64,000 bases of DNA from the NCBI RefSeq assembly GCF_000719975.1, contig NZ_JOIJ01000019.1, positions 1 to 64,000 of the forward strand, written 5' to 3'. This stretch comes from Prauserella rugosa. GTDB taxonomy: Bacteria > Actinomycetota > Actinomycetes > Mycobacteriales > Pseudonocardiaceae. The translations under genes were made by a program, and so were the position numbers. Below the pieces are notes generated by a model that was not told where the DNA came from, did no database searches, and saw only the letters and a program-made list of their open reading frames with translations. Every line of letters starts with the position of its first letter. Within the stretch, counting starts at the first letter, position 1. Below, one piece after another: positions 15,895 to 23,883 of this stretch.

Positions 15895-18551
15895 GAGGCG
15901 TCGCCCTCCTTGTCGTGAGATGCCGGTCCCTGGGATTTCGGGTCCTGGGTCACGGGGTCCTGGGTCGTCGGGGCTTCGTCCGTGGTCGCGGAGTCGGTGT
16001 CGGTGTCGGTGTCGGTGGACTCGAACGTGACGTCGGCGAGATAGCCCAGCGTCACGAGCTCGGCGGCGCTGTACACCGACCGGTACCGCACGCCGCCGCC
16101 TGGCTGGCCGAACCAGCCCGCCGACACCCCACGCCACACGGGCACGTCCCGCAGCACCCGGTACCGCCGGTATCCCGCGTCGAGGTCGGTGGGCGGCAGC
16201 GAGCGCTGCGCGAACGGCGTGCCATCGGCGGAGAACACGCGCCCGTGAGCGGTGCCGAACCGGTCGAGCACCGTGCCCGAGGTCAGCAACTCCGGCTCGC
16301 CCGTGTCCGAGCACCCCTCGGGGACGGTGTCGGCGGGCGGCCACACGTACGCGGGCGCAGCGACCTGCACCTGCTCGCCAGCCGGCCCGTCCGTCGGCTC
16401 ACCCGTCGACCCGTCCGCCTGCTCGCCCGACTGCGGTACCGACTCCTCGCCCGACTGCGGTGCCGAGTGTCCTTCGCCCGACTGCCGTTCGCCCGAGTTC
16501 TCCTCGCCGGATCGCAGCAGGAACCGCGTGTCCCAGTCACGTTCGTGCATCCCGCCGAGCGGGTCGTGGCCCTCGCGGACCGCGGCCGGTGGGCACGGCA
16601 GCACGGTGGCGGGCGGCGGCGCGGGTTGGCGGGCGCCCTGGTGCAGCAGGTCGAGGGCCTGCTCGGGGTCGATGACGTCCGACGACGGGTGGTCGTGGGG
16701 CGCGAAGCGGCCGACCGCGGGTTCGCCTGCCGGCTCGGAGGCGGGGACGGGCAACTGCCGGGCCGGCCGGTCCGAGGCCACGGGGAGATGCCCGATCGGG
16801 AACATGTGCACGAGGAACAGCGCGACCACGCTCTCCCGCTCCTGACGCGGCGATCCGAGCGGCGGCGCGCCGGGAGCCTGCGGGGGCGGGTTCGGTGCGG
16901 GTGGCTGCGGTTCGCCCATCGGACCCCAGCCGGGCTGGACGGGACGTGCCTGCGGGGGCGCGTTGCGTGGCGCCGCTGGCGGCTGCCCCGGGTACCCCTG
17001 TTGTTGACCCGGCTGTCCGTGCGGACCGGGCGGAGGCGGCGCCGGGTGCGGCCCCGGCTGGTACGGGGCCGGCTGCGGGGGCCGCGGCTGGCCCTGCGGC
17101 GGGTAGGCGGGAGCGGCGGGCTGTCCACCGCGTGGCTGGCCGCCCGCAGGAGGACCGGCGGGCTGACCACCGGGGTGAGCACCGAACTGCCCCGCCACAC
17201 CGGGTTGCGGTGCACCCGCCACAGGACCGCCTGCCGGAGCGCCGAACCCGGCGACGGGACCGGGAGCGCCACCGCCCGCCGGTGGCATACCCGACGCGGG
17301 CGGCTGCGGCGGCAGCTGCCCACCGAAGGGTGCGCCGCCCGCCTGCGGTGGCAGTCCCTGGGGCTGCACCCCGGGTGCGCCACTCAGTCCGGACAGGTGG
17401 GTGCCCCTCGGTGGAGTGGGCGCGTCCGCGGGCACGGCAATACCGCCTGGTGGGGTGGGCGCGTCGGGCAACACGATGGGACCGGTCGCAGGACCGGGAG
17501 CAACGGGTGGCGCCGTGGGCGGCTGCGCGACGCCCATCGGCGGAGTTCCGCCGCCGGCGAGGTCCGCGGGGCCACCGAGCCCGGGAGCCTCGGGCGAAGG
17601 GATACCACCCGGCCTGCCGCCGACCAGCTCCTCGACGCCGTCGAGCAGGTCCCGGCCCGGCTCGACCGTGCCGCTGTGCCCCGGTGTTGACGGACCGTCC
17701 TGACCGGGCGCCCCGTGTTCCCCACCGAGCAGGCCGTCGACCGCCTCGGACACCGGACCACCGGCATCGGAACCGACGCCCGGAACCCACGGAACGTCGA
17801 CACCGGAACCACCGGACCCGGCAAGCACCCCGGGAGCGGCGTCGCCGAGCGCGCCGAGCACCCCGGGCAGCACGCCGTTACCCTGCCGGTCGCCTGAGCC
17901 GAGCAGGCCGTCGTGGCCGCCACTGGCAGCGTCGGCTTCGGGCGCGGACGTCGGCGCCCCGACGTCCGGCAGTCCGAGCGCGCCGAGCAGGCCATGGCCC
18001 CCGCCGGAGGCTCCTGGCCGCGCGTCGACCACGTCGGGTGCCGGTTCCGCGGTGGCGGCGCTACCGACGGTCTCGACAAGCCCTCCGGTCAGGGCCTGGA
18101 CGTTGGCGGCGGTTCCCTGGATGACCGGGTCGATGCCGGCCAACGCGGCCGGGTGGCCCGCCTCGGCTGCGGCACCTGCGGCGTCGCGGTTGACCGCCGC
18201 GTCCCGCAGCTTGCGCACGAGTTCGACCTTGGTCCTGCCGACCTGTTCGGCGGCGCGTTCCAGACGGTCGGCGGCGTCGCCGGCCCCGCGGGCAGCGGTC
18301 GTCAGGCTGCCGCGTTCGGGGTCGACGAACCCGGACCACCTCTGCCGCGCGGCGTCCCCGGCGTCGCCGGTCATCGCACCCAGTGCCTTGCCCGCCGCGG
18401 CGTCGGCGTCCCCGGCCAGCGAGGTCAGGTCCGCGGCGGCCTGCCGCCACGACTGGGCCTGCGTGCGCATGGCGTCCTCGTCGGCCTGCGGCCACTTCAC
18501 GCCGGTCTGCTGAGCGATGTCGGCCAGCTCGGCGGGCAGCTCGATTCCCAT
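15891..18551 (-). CDS. TNT-domain NAD+ glycohydrolase toxin with WXG-like N-terminus
   Basis: 886 aa. Residues 1-150 are helical with a WXG-type turn (RQRW72-S-G), like the N-terminal domain of CpnT. A linker of several hundred residues rich in Pro/Gly/Ala/Gln follows, interrupted near 570-700 by a less repetitive region (VVALFLVHMFPIGHL, GGMHERDWDTRFLLR). Residues about 755-845 form the TNT domain: GTVLDRFGTAHGRVFSADG, TPFAQRSLPP, FGQPGGGVRY, LVTLGYL. The conserved Arg of DRFG and Gln of FGQPGGG are present. TNT domains hydrolyse NAD(P)+. After TNT comes an unusual 40-residue Thr/Asp-rich tail. It is preceded by a WXG100 gene and a YbaB gene and followed by a probable immunity gene. Type VII export is inferred from architecture. 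Confidence 0.86.
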   Translation of the reverse strand: MGIELPAELADIAQQTGVKWPQADEDAMRTQAQSWRQAAADLTSLAGDADAAAGKALGAMTGDAGDAARQRWSGFVDPERGSLTTAARGAGDAADRLERAAEQVGRTKVELVRKLRDAAVNRDAAGAAAEAGHPAALAGIDPVIQGTAANVQALTGGLVETVGSAATAEPAPDVVDARPGASGGGHGLLGALGLPDVGAPTSAPEADAASGGHDGLLGSGDRQGNGVLPGVLGALGDAAPGVLAGSGGSGVDVPWVPGVGSDAGGPVSEAVDGLLGGEHGAPGQDGPSTPGHSGTVEPGRDLLDGVEELVGGRPGGIPSPEAPGLGGPADLAGGGTPPMGVAQPPTAPPVAPGPATGPIVLPDAPTPPGGIAVPADAPTPPRGTHLSGLSGAPGVQPQGLPPQAGGAPFGGQLPPQPPASGMPPAGGGAPGPVAGFGAPAGGPVAGAPQPGVAGQFGAHPGGQPAGPPAGGQPRGGQPAAPAYPPQGQPRPPQPAPYQPGPHPAPPPPGPHGQPGQQQGYPGQPPAAPRNAPPQARPVQPGWGPMGEPQPPAPNPPPQAPGAPPLGSPRQERESVVALFLVHMFPIGHLPVASDRPARQLPVPASEPAGEPAVGRFAPHDHPSSDVIDPEQALDLLHQGARQPAPPPATVLPCPPAAVREGHDPLGGMHERDWDTRFLLRSGEENSGERQSGEGHSAPQSGEESVPQSGEQADGSTGEPTDGPAGEQVQVAAPAYVWPPADTVPEGCSDTGEPELLTSGTVLDRFGTAHGRVFSADGTPFAQRSLPPTDLDAGYRRYRVLRDVPVWRGVSAGWFGQPGGGVRYRSVYSAAELVTLGYLADVTFESTDTDTDTDSATTDEAPTTQDPVTQDPKSQGPASHDKEGDAS

Positions 18552-18560
18552 GGGCCTCGC

Positions 18561-18881
18561 CTAGCTCTCGCGTCCAGATTCCGTGATCGACTCGGCGGCG
18601 GACTCGTCGGCCGCGAGGTAGGCACTGGCCGCCGACGACAACGACTCGCCCATGTCGGCCAACCCGCCGGACAGGGCGTCGAACACGCCCGCGGTCTCGT
18701 CCGCGTGCCCGCGGTGCCTGCTCTCGAAGGCCTGTCCGACCTCGTCGTCACCCCACGGCGTGGACGAGACGGCCTCGCGCAGCCTCTCCGCGATCTCGGC
18801 GGCACGCCGGTTGAGCGTCTCGAACTCGCCCGCGCGCTGTCCGAGGCGTTCGGCGTCGGTTTCGAATCCGGGACCGGTCAT
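18561..18881 (-). CDS. WXG100 family protein
   Basis: 106 aa from ATG 18881, which overlaps the stop of the YbaB-like gene by 4 bp (ATGA); an in-frame ATG at 18896 would add five residues. Two helices flank a WG turn (SSTPWGDDEVGQAFE), the hallmark of WXG100/ESAT-6-like proteins. The C-terminal half is acidic and Ser-rich. It lies 9 bp upstream of the TNT toxin gene and is probably its ESX secretion partner. No signal peptide, as expected. Confidence 0.82.
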   Translation of the reverse strand: MTGPGFETDAERLGQRAGEFETLNRRAAEIAERLREAVSSTPWGDDEVGQAFESRHRGHADETAGVFDALSGGLADMGESLSSAASAYLAADESAAESITESGRES

Positions 18882-19339
18882 CGCGATCGCTGCCATTCGG
18901 CGTCGTCGAGCCAGTTGGAGTCCTCGAAGCTCTCCTCGTCGTCGATGTCGGCGACGCGCGGGCGGGGCTGTTCGGCCGGCGTGATCTCGTCGGCGCCGAG
19001 GTCAGCGGTGCCAAGCAGCAGCGCCTGCGGGTCGGTGCCCTGCGGCAACGCGGGTGCCAGCACCTCGCTCGCACCCGTGAACGCCTTCGCCGTGGCCTCA
19101 CCGGTGAGGCGGACGATCTGCGCGGCCAGCTCTCGGGGCCGGTACCGCTCGTAGGCGCCGTCGGCGATGGTCAGGTCCGTGAGCACGCCGCGGCCGCCGA
19201 CGGTGGCCGTGATCAGGCCGTCGTCGCTGCTGGCTGATTCGCTGATGGCGGTGATGCGCTGCTGCACCCCGGCCAGCTGTTCGCGGCTACGCCGGTACTC
19301 GGCGAGCAGCTGCTCCACCTCTTCCCGATGGTCGGTCAC
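18878..19339 (-). CDS. YbaB/EbfC family protein of the TNT locus
   Basis: 153 aa from GTG 19339. The N-terminal helix (HREEVEQLLAEYRRSREQLA) and following strands (ITATVGGRGVLTDLTIADGAYERYRPREL) fit the YbaB/EbfC fold, with an acidic C-terminal tail ending in EDSNWLDDAEW. It is the first gene of the YbaB-WXG100-TNT-immunity operon, coupled to the WXG100 gene by a 4-bp overlap. It is the second YbaB gene in the window heading an ESX-effector set (compare 1679-2215), although the sequences differ. Confidence 0.78.
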   Translation of the reverse strand: MTDHREEVEQLLAEYRRSREQLAGVQQRITAISESASSDDGLITATVGGRGVLTDLTIADGAYERYRPRELAAQIVRLTGEATAKAFTGASEVLAPALPQGTDPQALLLGTADLGADEITPAEQPRPRVADIDDEESFEDSNWLDDAEWQRSR

Positions 19340-19443
19340 GGCGCTCTCCCGACGTCGATGGACAGGCCGCATGTGGGCCCGGCTAGAGCTCAGACGCGGC
19401 GATCCGATGTGTGGTTCCCGGCATCACCGGAAAGGATGCAACG

Positions 19444-19463
19444 CTGTCCGGCTATCCGGACAG
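19444..19463 (-). terminator. short hairpin at the HMG-CoA lyase stop
   Basis: 8-bp perfect arms CTGTCCGG / CCGGACAG with a CTAT loop. The first three loop bases (CTA) are the complement of the TAG stop of the lyase gene. Weak terminator candidate. Confidence 0.4.
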
Positions 19464-20396
19464 GGCGGCCACGACCCGCGAGGGACTCGGCTTGCCGAGC
19501 CGCCCCGCCATCCACACGCTGGTGTCGACCAGCGCGTCGAGATCGGCGCCGTGGGCGATGCCGAGCCCGTCGAGCATCCACACCAGGTCCTCCGTGGCGA
19601 GGTTGCCGGTGGCCGACTCGGCGTAGGGACAGCCGCCGAGACCACCCGCCGACGAATCGACGGTCGTGATCCCTCTGCGCAGCGCCGCGAGGGTGTTCGA
19701 CAGCGCCTGCCCATAGGTGTCGTGGAAGTGCACGGCGAGGGCGCCGACGTCGACCCCCTCGGCGGCGAACGCGTCGACGAGACGGTCCACCTGGCCGGGC
19801 GTCGCCACGCCGATCGTGTCGCCGAGCGAGAGCTGCCAGCATCCCGCGTCCAGGAGCCGCTTGCCCGCGGCGACGACCTGGTCCGGTGCGACGGCGCCCT
19901 CCCACGGGTCGCCGAAGCACATCGACAGGTATCCGCGGACGGCCATGCCCTCGTCACGGGCACGCGTGACGACGGGGTCGAACATCGCGAACTGGTCGTC
20001 GAACGTGGAGTTGAGGTTCTTGCGGGCGAACGACTCGGTGGCGCTGGCGAACACGGCGATGTCGGTCACGCCCGCGTCGACGGCCCTGTCGAGGCCACGC
20101 GCGTTGGGGACCAGCACCGGGTAACGCACGCCGTCGCGGCGCGTCAGCGTGGCGAGCAGGTCCTCGGCGTCGGCCAGCTGCGGAACCCACTTCGGGTGGA
20201 CGAAGCTCGTGGTCTCGAGCGTGGTCAGGCCTGCGGAGGCGAGCCGATCGAGGAACTCGAGCTTGACCTCGACCGGCACGGTGGCCGACTCGTTCTGCAG
20301 CCCGTCGCGCGGTCCGACCTCCCAGATCGTCACGCGGTCCGGCAGCCCGGGATCCGGCGTGAGTCGCTCCGGCAGGCCCAGGTCGCGTACACCCAC
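19452..20396 (-). CDS. hydroxymethylglutaryl-CoA lyase
   Basis: 314 aa, TIM-barrel HMGL-like enzyme cleaving HMG-CoA to acetoacetate and acetyl-CoA in leucine catabolism. Signatures are EVGPRDGLQNE at the N-terminus, TTSFVHPKWVPQLADA, the metal-binding HFHDTYGQ, and GGLGGCPYAESATGN with the catalytic Cys. GTG 20396 lies one base after the PH-domain gene stop, so the two are probably co-transcribed. An isopropylmalate or homocitrate synthase is unlikely given the short length and the GGCPYA motif. Confidence 0.92.
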   Translation of the reverse strand: MGVRDLGLPERLTPDPGLPDRVTIWEVGPRDGLQNESATVPVEVKLEFLDRLASAGLTTLETTSFVHPKWVPQLADAEDLLATLTRRDGVRYPVLVPNARGLDRAVDAGVTDIAVFASATESFARKNLNSTFDDQFAMFDPVVTRARDEGMAVRGYLSMCFGDPWEGAVAPDQVVAAGKRLLDAGCWQLSLGDTIGVATPGQVDRLVDAFAAEGVDVGALAVHFHDTYGQALSNTLAALRRGITTVDSSAGGLGGCPYAESATGNLATEDLVWMLDGLGIAHGADLDALVDTSVWMAGRLGKPSPSRVVAALSG

Positions 20397-20397
20397 G

Positions 20398-21000
20398 TCA
20401 GTACCCCTGGCCGTGCGGCGGGCGGTCGTACTCGCCCGGCTGCTGCGGGTACTGGCCGTACTGGGCGGTCGGCGCGTGGGCCGCCGGGTCGTAGCCGTAG
20501 TCGTCGTTCGGGTTGTCGTTGACCTGGCGGTAGATGTAGGTGTGGACCTTCTCGACGCTCGGGATGTCGTCGAAGGTCAGCGGCTCCTCGGAGGCGGACT
20601 CGATGATCAGGGTGCCGCAGCCGAAGATCCGGTCGATCAGCCCGTGTTCGAACCGCACGCTGTTGATGCGGCCCATCGGGATGTCGATCCCCGTGCGTTT
20701 GATGACGCCTTCGCGCGCGATGACGCGGTCGGTGGTGACGATGAAGTGCGTGGTGCGCCATTCGACGAACGGCGTGAACACGCGCCACACCAGCAGCACG
20801 AGCGCGACGACGCCGACGGCGATCTGCGTGACCACGTCCCAGGGCTCGTCGAAGCCCGGTGCGATCCAGAACGCGAGCCAGCTGCCGACACCGAGCGTGA
20901 TCAGCAGGACGAGGATCGGCCCCAGCAGCATCTTGAAGTGCGGATGCTTGTGAACGACGACCTGCTCGCCGTCACTGAGCAGGCTTTGTGGATACGCCAC
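20398..21000 (-). CDS. PH-domain (bPH2/YdbS-like) membrane protein
   Basis: 200 aa. Two hydrophobic helices near residues 25-50 and 57-77 (MLLGPILVLLITLGVGSWLA; IAVGVVALVLLVWRV) are followed by a bacterial PH domain at 78-155 (HFIVTTDRVIAREGVIKRTG, IPMGRINSVRFEHGLIDRIF, GTLIIES). A Pro/Gln/Tyr-rich tail (YGQYPQQPGEYDRPP) closes the protein. It corresponds to Rv3278c beside birA in M. tuberculosis. The role is unknown; related proteins are membrane-associated and linked to envelope stress. It is followed at once by the HMG-CoA lyase gene. Confidence 0.87.
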   Translation of the reverse strand: MAYPQSLLSDGEQVVVHKHPHFKMLLGPILVLLITLGVGSWLAFWIAPGFDEPWDVVTQIAVGVVALVLLVWRVFTPFVEWRTTHFIVTTDRVIAREGVIKRTGIDIPMGRINSVRFEHGLIDRIFGCGTLIIESASEEPLTFDDIPSVEKVHTYIYRQVNDNPNDDYGYDPAAHAPTAQYGQYPQQPGEYDRPPHGQGY

Positions 21001-21072
21001 CGCTGGCCACTCCCCGAACAGTCGCTTGTCGACGGTGCTTCTGCGGGCAACCGTACCGCTCCGGAGCGTGAA

Positions 21073-21894
21073 TTACTCGCCGGTCGGCCGAAGATGCACG
21101 ACGTCACCCGCGAAGACGCTCTGCCTGGCACCGGAGGGCTGCGCGATCACCAGCGCGCCGGTCGGCTCGACCTCGACGGCATCCCCGACCAGGTTGCCCC
21201 GGCCGGTGACGACCTTGACCTGCTGCCCGAGCGTCAGGCAGCGGCGGCTGTACTCGTCGAGCATGCCGGCGTCGGCGAGGTCACCGCGCGCCTCGCGCCA
21301 GGCGGCCTCGCGTTCGTGCAACGCGGCCAGGAGCATCATCGCCACATCGGTGCGGTCGGAGATGCTGGCCCCGAGCTCGGCGAGGGACACCGGCGGCAGT
21401 CCGCCGGGACCGGCTGTGACGTCCGCGCGCACCCGCGCCACGTTGAGCCCGATCCCCAGCACGACGGCGAGGTCGTCGGACGAGGCCGCCTCCGACAGGA
21501 TGCCGGCGCATTTGCCCGAACCGTCGGCGGCGAGCACGTCGTTGGGCCATTTCAGCGCGACGGAGGCGCCCAGCGCGTCGCCGACGTCGAGCACGGCCAG
21601 CCCCGCGGCGATGGCCAGCGAACCGACCCCGGCGACCGGCACCTCCGAAGGGCGCAACAACACGCTGACATAGACGCCCGATCCCGGTGACGCCCACGTG
21701 CGGCCACGCCGTCCGACGCCCGCGGTCTGTTCGGCCGCGACGAGCGCAGTGCGGTCGGGCGCGCCGTCCACCACGGCCTGCCTGAGGTCGGCGTTCGTCG
21801 ACCCGGTGCTGGCCACGACGTCGACCTGGGTGTACGGCCCGGCCGGCGCGACGAGCTCGGCCCGCAGCCGGGAACCATCGATGCGATTCGGCAC
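21073..21894 (-). CDS. birA: biotin-[acetyl-CoA-carboxylase] ligase BirA
   Basis: 273 aa from GTG 21894. A TAAGGT -10 box lies 7 nt upstream, consistent with a leaderless mRNA; an extended frame upstream is unlikely. The catalytic core has ASTGSTNADLR, the biotinyl-AMP loop GVGRRGRTWASPGSGVYVS, the central LKWPNDVLA lysine motif and GILSEAA, followed by GIGLNV. A C-terminal SH3-like domain ends in AQPSGARQSVFAGDVVHLRP. No N-terminal DNA-binding domain, so it is a monofunctional ligase. It would biotinylate the BCCP domain of AccA3 (53075-54862), which works with AccD5/AccE5. Confidence 0.94.
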   Translation of the reverse strand: MPNRIDGSRLRAELVAPAGPYTQVDVVASTGSTNADLRQAVVDGAPDRTALVAAEQTAGVGRRGRTWASPGSGVYVSVLLRPSEVPVAGVGSLAIAAGLAVLDVGDALGASVALKWPNDVLAADGSGKCAGILSEAASSDDLAVVLGIGLNVARVRADVTAGPGGLPPVSLAELGASISDRTDVAMMLLAALHEREAAWREARGDLADAGMLDEYSRRCLTLGQQVKVVTGRGNLVGDAVEVEPTGALVIAQPSGARQSVFAGDVVHLRPTGE

Positions 21895-22016
21895 GCGCGG
21901 AACCTTAACGCCGGCGTGCTCGCACGCGGCGGGCGCGGCGTGGTCACGCCGAGGCCACCGGGTGCGAGGGGTCACGAGTCGGGTCACGAGTCGCAGGTGC
22001 CGCGATCACGTCCAGC

Positions 22017-22112
22017 GGGTTCGAGGCCGCCGGGTTCGGGGCCAGCGGGTTCGAGGCCGCCGGGTTCGGGGCCGGCAGGTTCGGGGCCGCCGGGTTCGAG
22101 CCAGCGGGTTCA
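22017..22112. repeat. 15-bp tandem repeat, seven units
   Basis: GGGTTCG recurs at 22017, 22032, 22047, 22062, 22077, 22092 and 22106, giving units of the form GCCRSCGGGTTCGRG. Alternate units are more alike, so there is a 30-bp higher-order period. The last unit overlaps the stop codon of the SDR gene. Confidence 0.85.
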
Positions 22113-22877
22113 CGTCCCGTGCGAATCGGCGGCGTTGATGGCGGCCACGATCTCGTCGTAGTCGCCGCGCGCCTCGGCGTGGCGGAGGAACTTCACACGC
22201 TCGACCTGGATCTCCTTCGCTGTCGGGTCGGACCGCAGCAGTTCCATGACCTCCGCGACGTACTCGTCGAGTGGCATGGCGTGCTCGCTGGTGTCCTGGT
22301 CGGGCAGCAACGCGGTCCGCACCGCGGGCGGCACTATCTCGACCACCGACACCGATGTGTCGGCGAGTTGGATCCGGAGCGACTCGCTGAGCATGTGAAC
22401 GGCGGCTTTGGACGCGTTGTAGCTGGGTGTGGCGGCGAACGGCGTGAACGCCAGGCCGGAAGAGACGGTCACGAGAGTGGCGTCGGGCTGCTTCTGCAGG
22501 TGTTCGACGAAGGCCGCGATGAGGCGGATCGGCCCGAGCACGTTGGTGGTGATCACGGCTTCGGCGGAGGCGAGGAACGCCTCCGGCCGCCGCCAGTCCT
22601 CGATGCGCATGATGCCCGCCATGGCGATCACCACGTTGAGCTGCGGGTAGCGGGTCCGGACCTCCTGGGCGGCGGCCTCAATACCGGCGGGGTCGGTGGT
22701 GTCGACGACGACGGTGCCGATGCCGGGATGCTCCGCCTCGATCGCGGCGAGCCGGTCGGCACGCCTGCCGCCGATGACGACGGTGTTGCCCTCCTTGTGC
22801 AGAGCCAGTGCGAGTGCCAGTCCGATTCCGCTGGTCGCTCCGGGGATGAAGACGGTGTTGTGAGCTGCGATGTCCAT
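22110..22877 (-). CDS. short-chain dehydrogenase/reductase
   Basis: 255 aa classical-type SDR. The Rossmann glycine motif is PGATSGIG near residue 13, NADP preference is suggested by GGRRADR, the strand motif is VVIAMAG where NAG is usual, the catalytic Ser lies in VTVSSGLAF, and the Tyr-x3-Lys motif is SYNASKAAV. It resembles DltE/YciK-like SDRs. The substrate is unknown. It is divergent from a MmyB-type XRE regulator, an arrangement common for regulator-target pairs. Its 3' end runs into the 15-bp tandem repeat. Confidence 0.87.
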   Translation of the reverse strand: MDIAAHNTVFIPGATSGIGLALALALHKEGNTVVIGGRRADRLAAIEAEHPGIGTVVVDTTDPAGIEAAAQEVRTRYPQLNVVIAMAGIMRIEDWRRPEAFLASAEAVITTNVLGPIRLIAAFVEHLQKQPDATLVTVSSGLAFTPFAATPSYNASKAAVHMLSESLRIQLADTSVSVVEIVPPAVRTALLPDQDTSEHAMPLDEYVAEVMELLRSDPTAKEIQVERVKFLRHAEARGDYDEIVAAINAADSHGT

Positions 22878-22927
22878 GCCTCCACCGTCGCGGCCGGCCG
22901 CCCCTTCCGGCAGAGACCGCTCATCGG

Positions 22928-22942
22928 GGGATCAGCGATCCC
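22928..22942. promoter_or_regulatory. candidate operator in the SDR/XRE divergent region
   Basis: Perfect palindrome GGGATC-AGC-GATCCC between the divergent start codons (22877 and 22978), well placed for control of both genes by the XRE regulator. Inferred from symmetry and position only. Confidence 0.4.
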
Positions 22943-22977
22943 TCCCCGAAGGCGGTCATCCGCCGGATACTGGTCGC

Positions 22978-23868
22978 ATGGACCGCACAGCACTGGCAGA
23001 TTTCCTCCGCAGCCGGAGGGAGGGACTGCGCCCCGAACACGTCGGGCTCACATCAGGGCCACGTCGGCGCGCCACCGGTCTGCGACGCGAGGAGGTCGCA
23101 GCGCTGGCGTCGATGTCGACCGATTACTACACGCGCCTGGAACAGCGCCGGGGGCCGCAGCCCAGTGAGCAACTGCTCGGCGCGCTCGCGCGGACCCTGC
23201 GGCTCACCGCCCACGAACGCGACTACCTGTTCCAGGTAGCAGGGAGGAACGTGCCGCCGCCGGGAGCGGGCGCCGACCACGTGGCACCCTCGCTGCTGCG
23301 TGTGCTGGACCAGCTGTCGGACACACCCGCAATGATCATCTCGGAACTGGGCGAGACGCTGGTGCAGAACCGGATGGCCGGAGCACTGTTCGGCGACCGC
23401 ACGCGGTTCACCGGCCTGGCCAGGAGCGAGTACTACCGCTGGTTCACCGATCCGGCCGAGCGTCGCTGCTACCCGGAACGCGACCACGAACGGCAGAGCC
23501 GCGCCCACGTGGCGAATCTGCGTGCCGCATACGGTTCGCTCGGGCCGCGATCACGCGCGGGTCAACTGGTCGAGGCGCTGTTACGAGAGAGCGCCGAGTT
23601 CGCCGAGCTGTGGGAGCGGCACGAGGTCGGCAGACGGTTCGCCGACCACAAGACCCTCCGGCACCCCGAGATGGGCGACATCGCCGTGGACTGCCAGGTG
23701 TTGTTCACCGAGGATCGGTCACAGGCGCTGCTCGTGCTCACCGCGGCGCCGACCGTGGAGGACGCCCTGAAGTTGACCCTTCTCGACGTCGTCGGACACC
23801 AACGGTTCGGCCCCGAGGATCACCAGCCCGACGTAGCCCACGCCACATCAGCGTGGGCGCGGCGATGA
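22978..23868 (+). CDS. XRE/MmyB-type transcriptional regulator
   Basis: 296 aa. The N-terminal helix-turn-helix (ADFLRSRREGLRPEHVGL, TGLRREEVAALASMSTDYYT, RLEQRRGPQPS) belongs to the MmyB-like group. The C-terminal 200 residues form the PAS-like MmyB ligand domain (LLRVLDQLSDTPAMIISELG, YYRWFTDPAERRCYP, HPEMGDIAVDCQVL, LLVLTAAP). ATG 22978 is the natural start and the HTH follows directly. Such regulators are often encoded divergently from an SDR gene, as here. It probably represses the SDR gene until a ligand binds; the ligand is unknown. Confidence 0.9.
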   Translation: MDRTALADFLRSRREGLRPEHVGLTSGPRRRATGLRREEVAALASMSTDYYTRLEQRRGPQPSEQLLGALARTLRLTAHERDYLFQVAGRNVPPPGAGADHVAPSLLRVLDQLSDTPAMIISELGETLVQNRMAGALFGDRTRFTGLARSEYYRWFTDPAERRCYPERDHERQSRAHVANLRAAYGSLGPRSRAGQLVEALLRESAEFAELWERHEVGRRFADHKTLRHPEMGDIAVDCQVLFTEDRSQALLVLTAAPTVEDALKLTLLDVVGHQRFGPEDHQPDVAHATSAWARR

Positions 23869-23883
23869 TTAAGCTCGCGTGTC

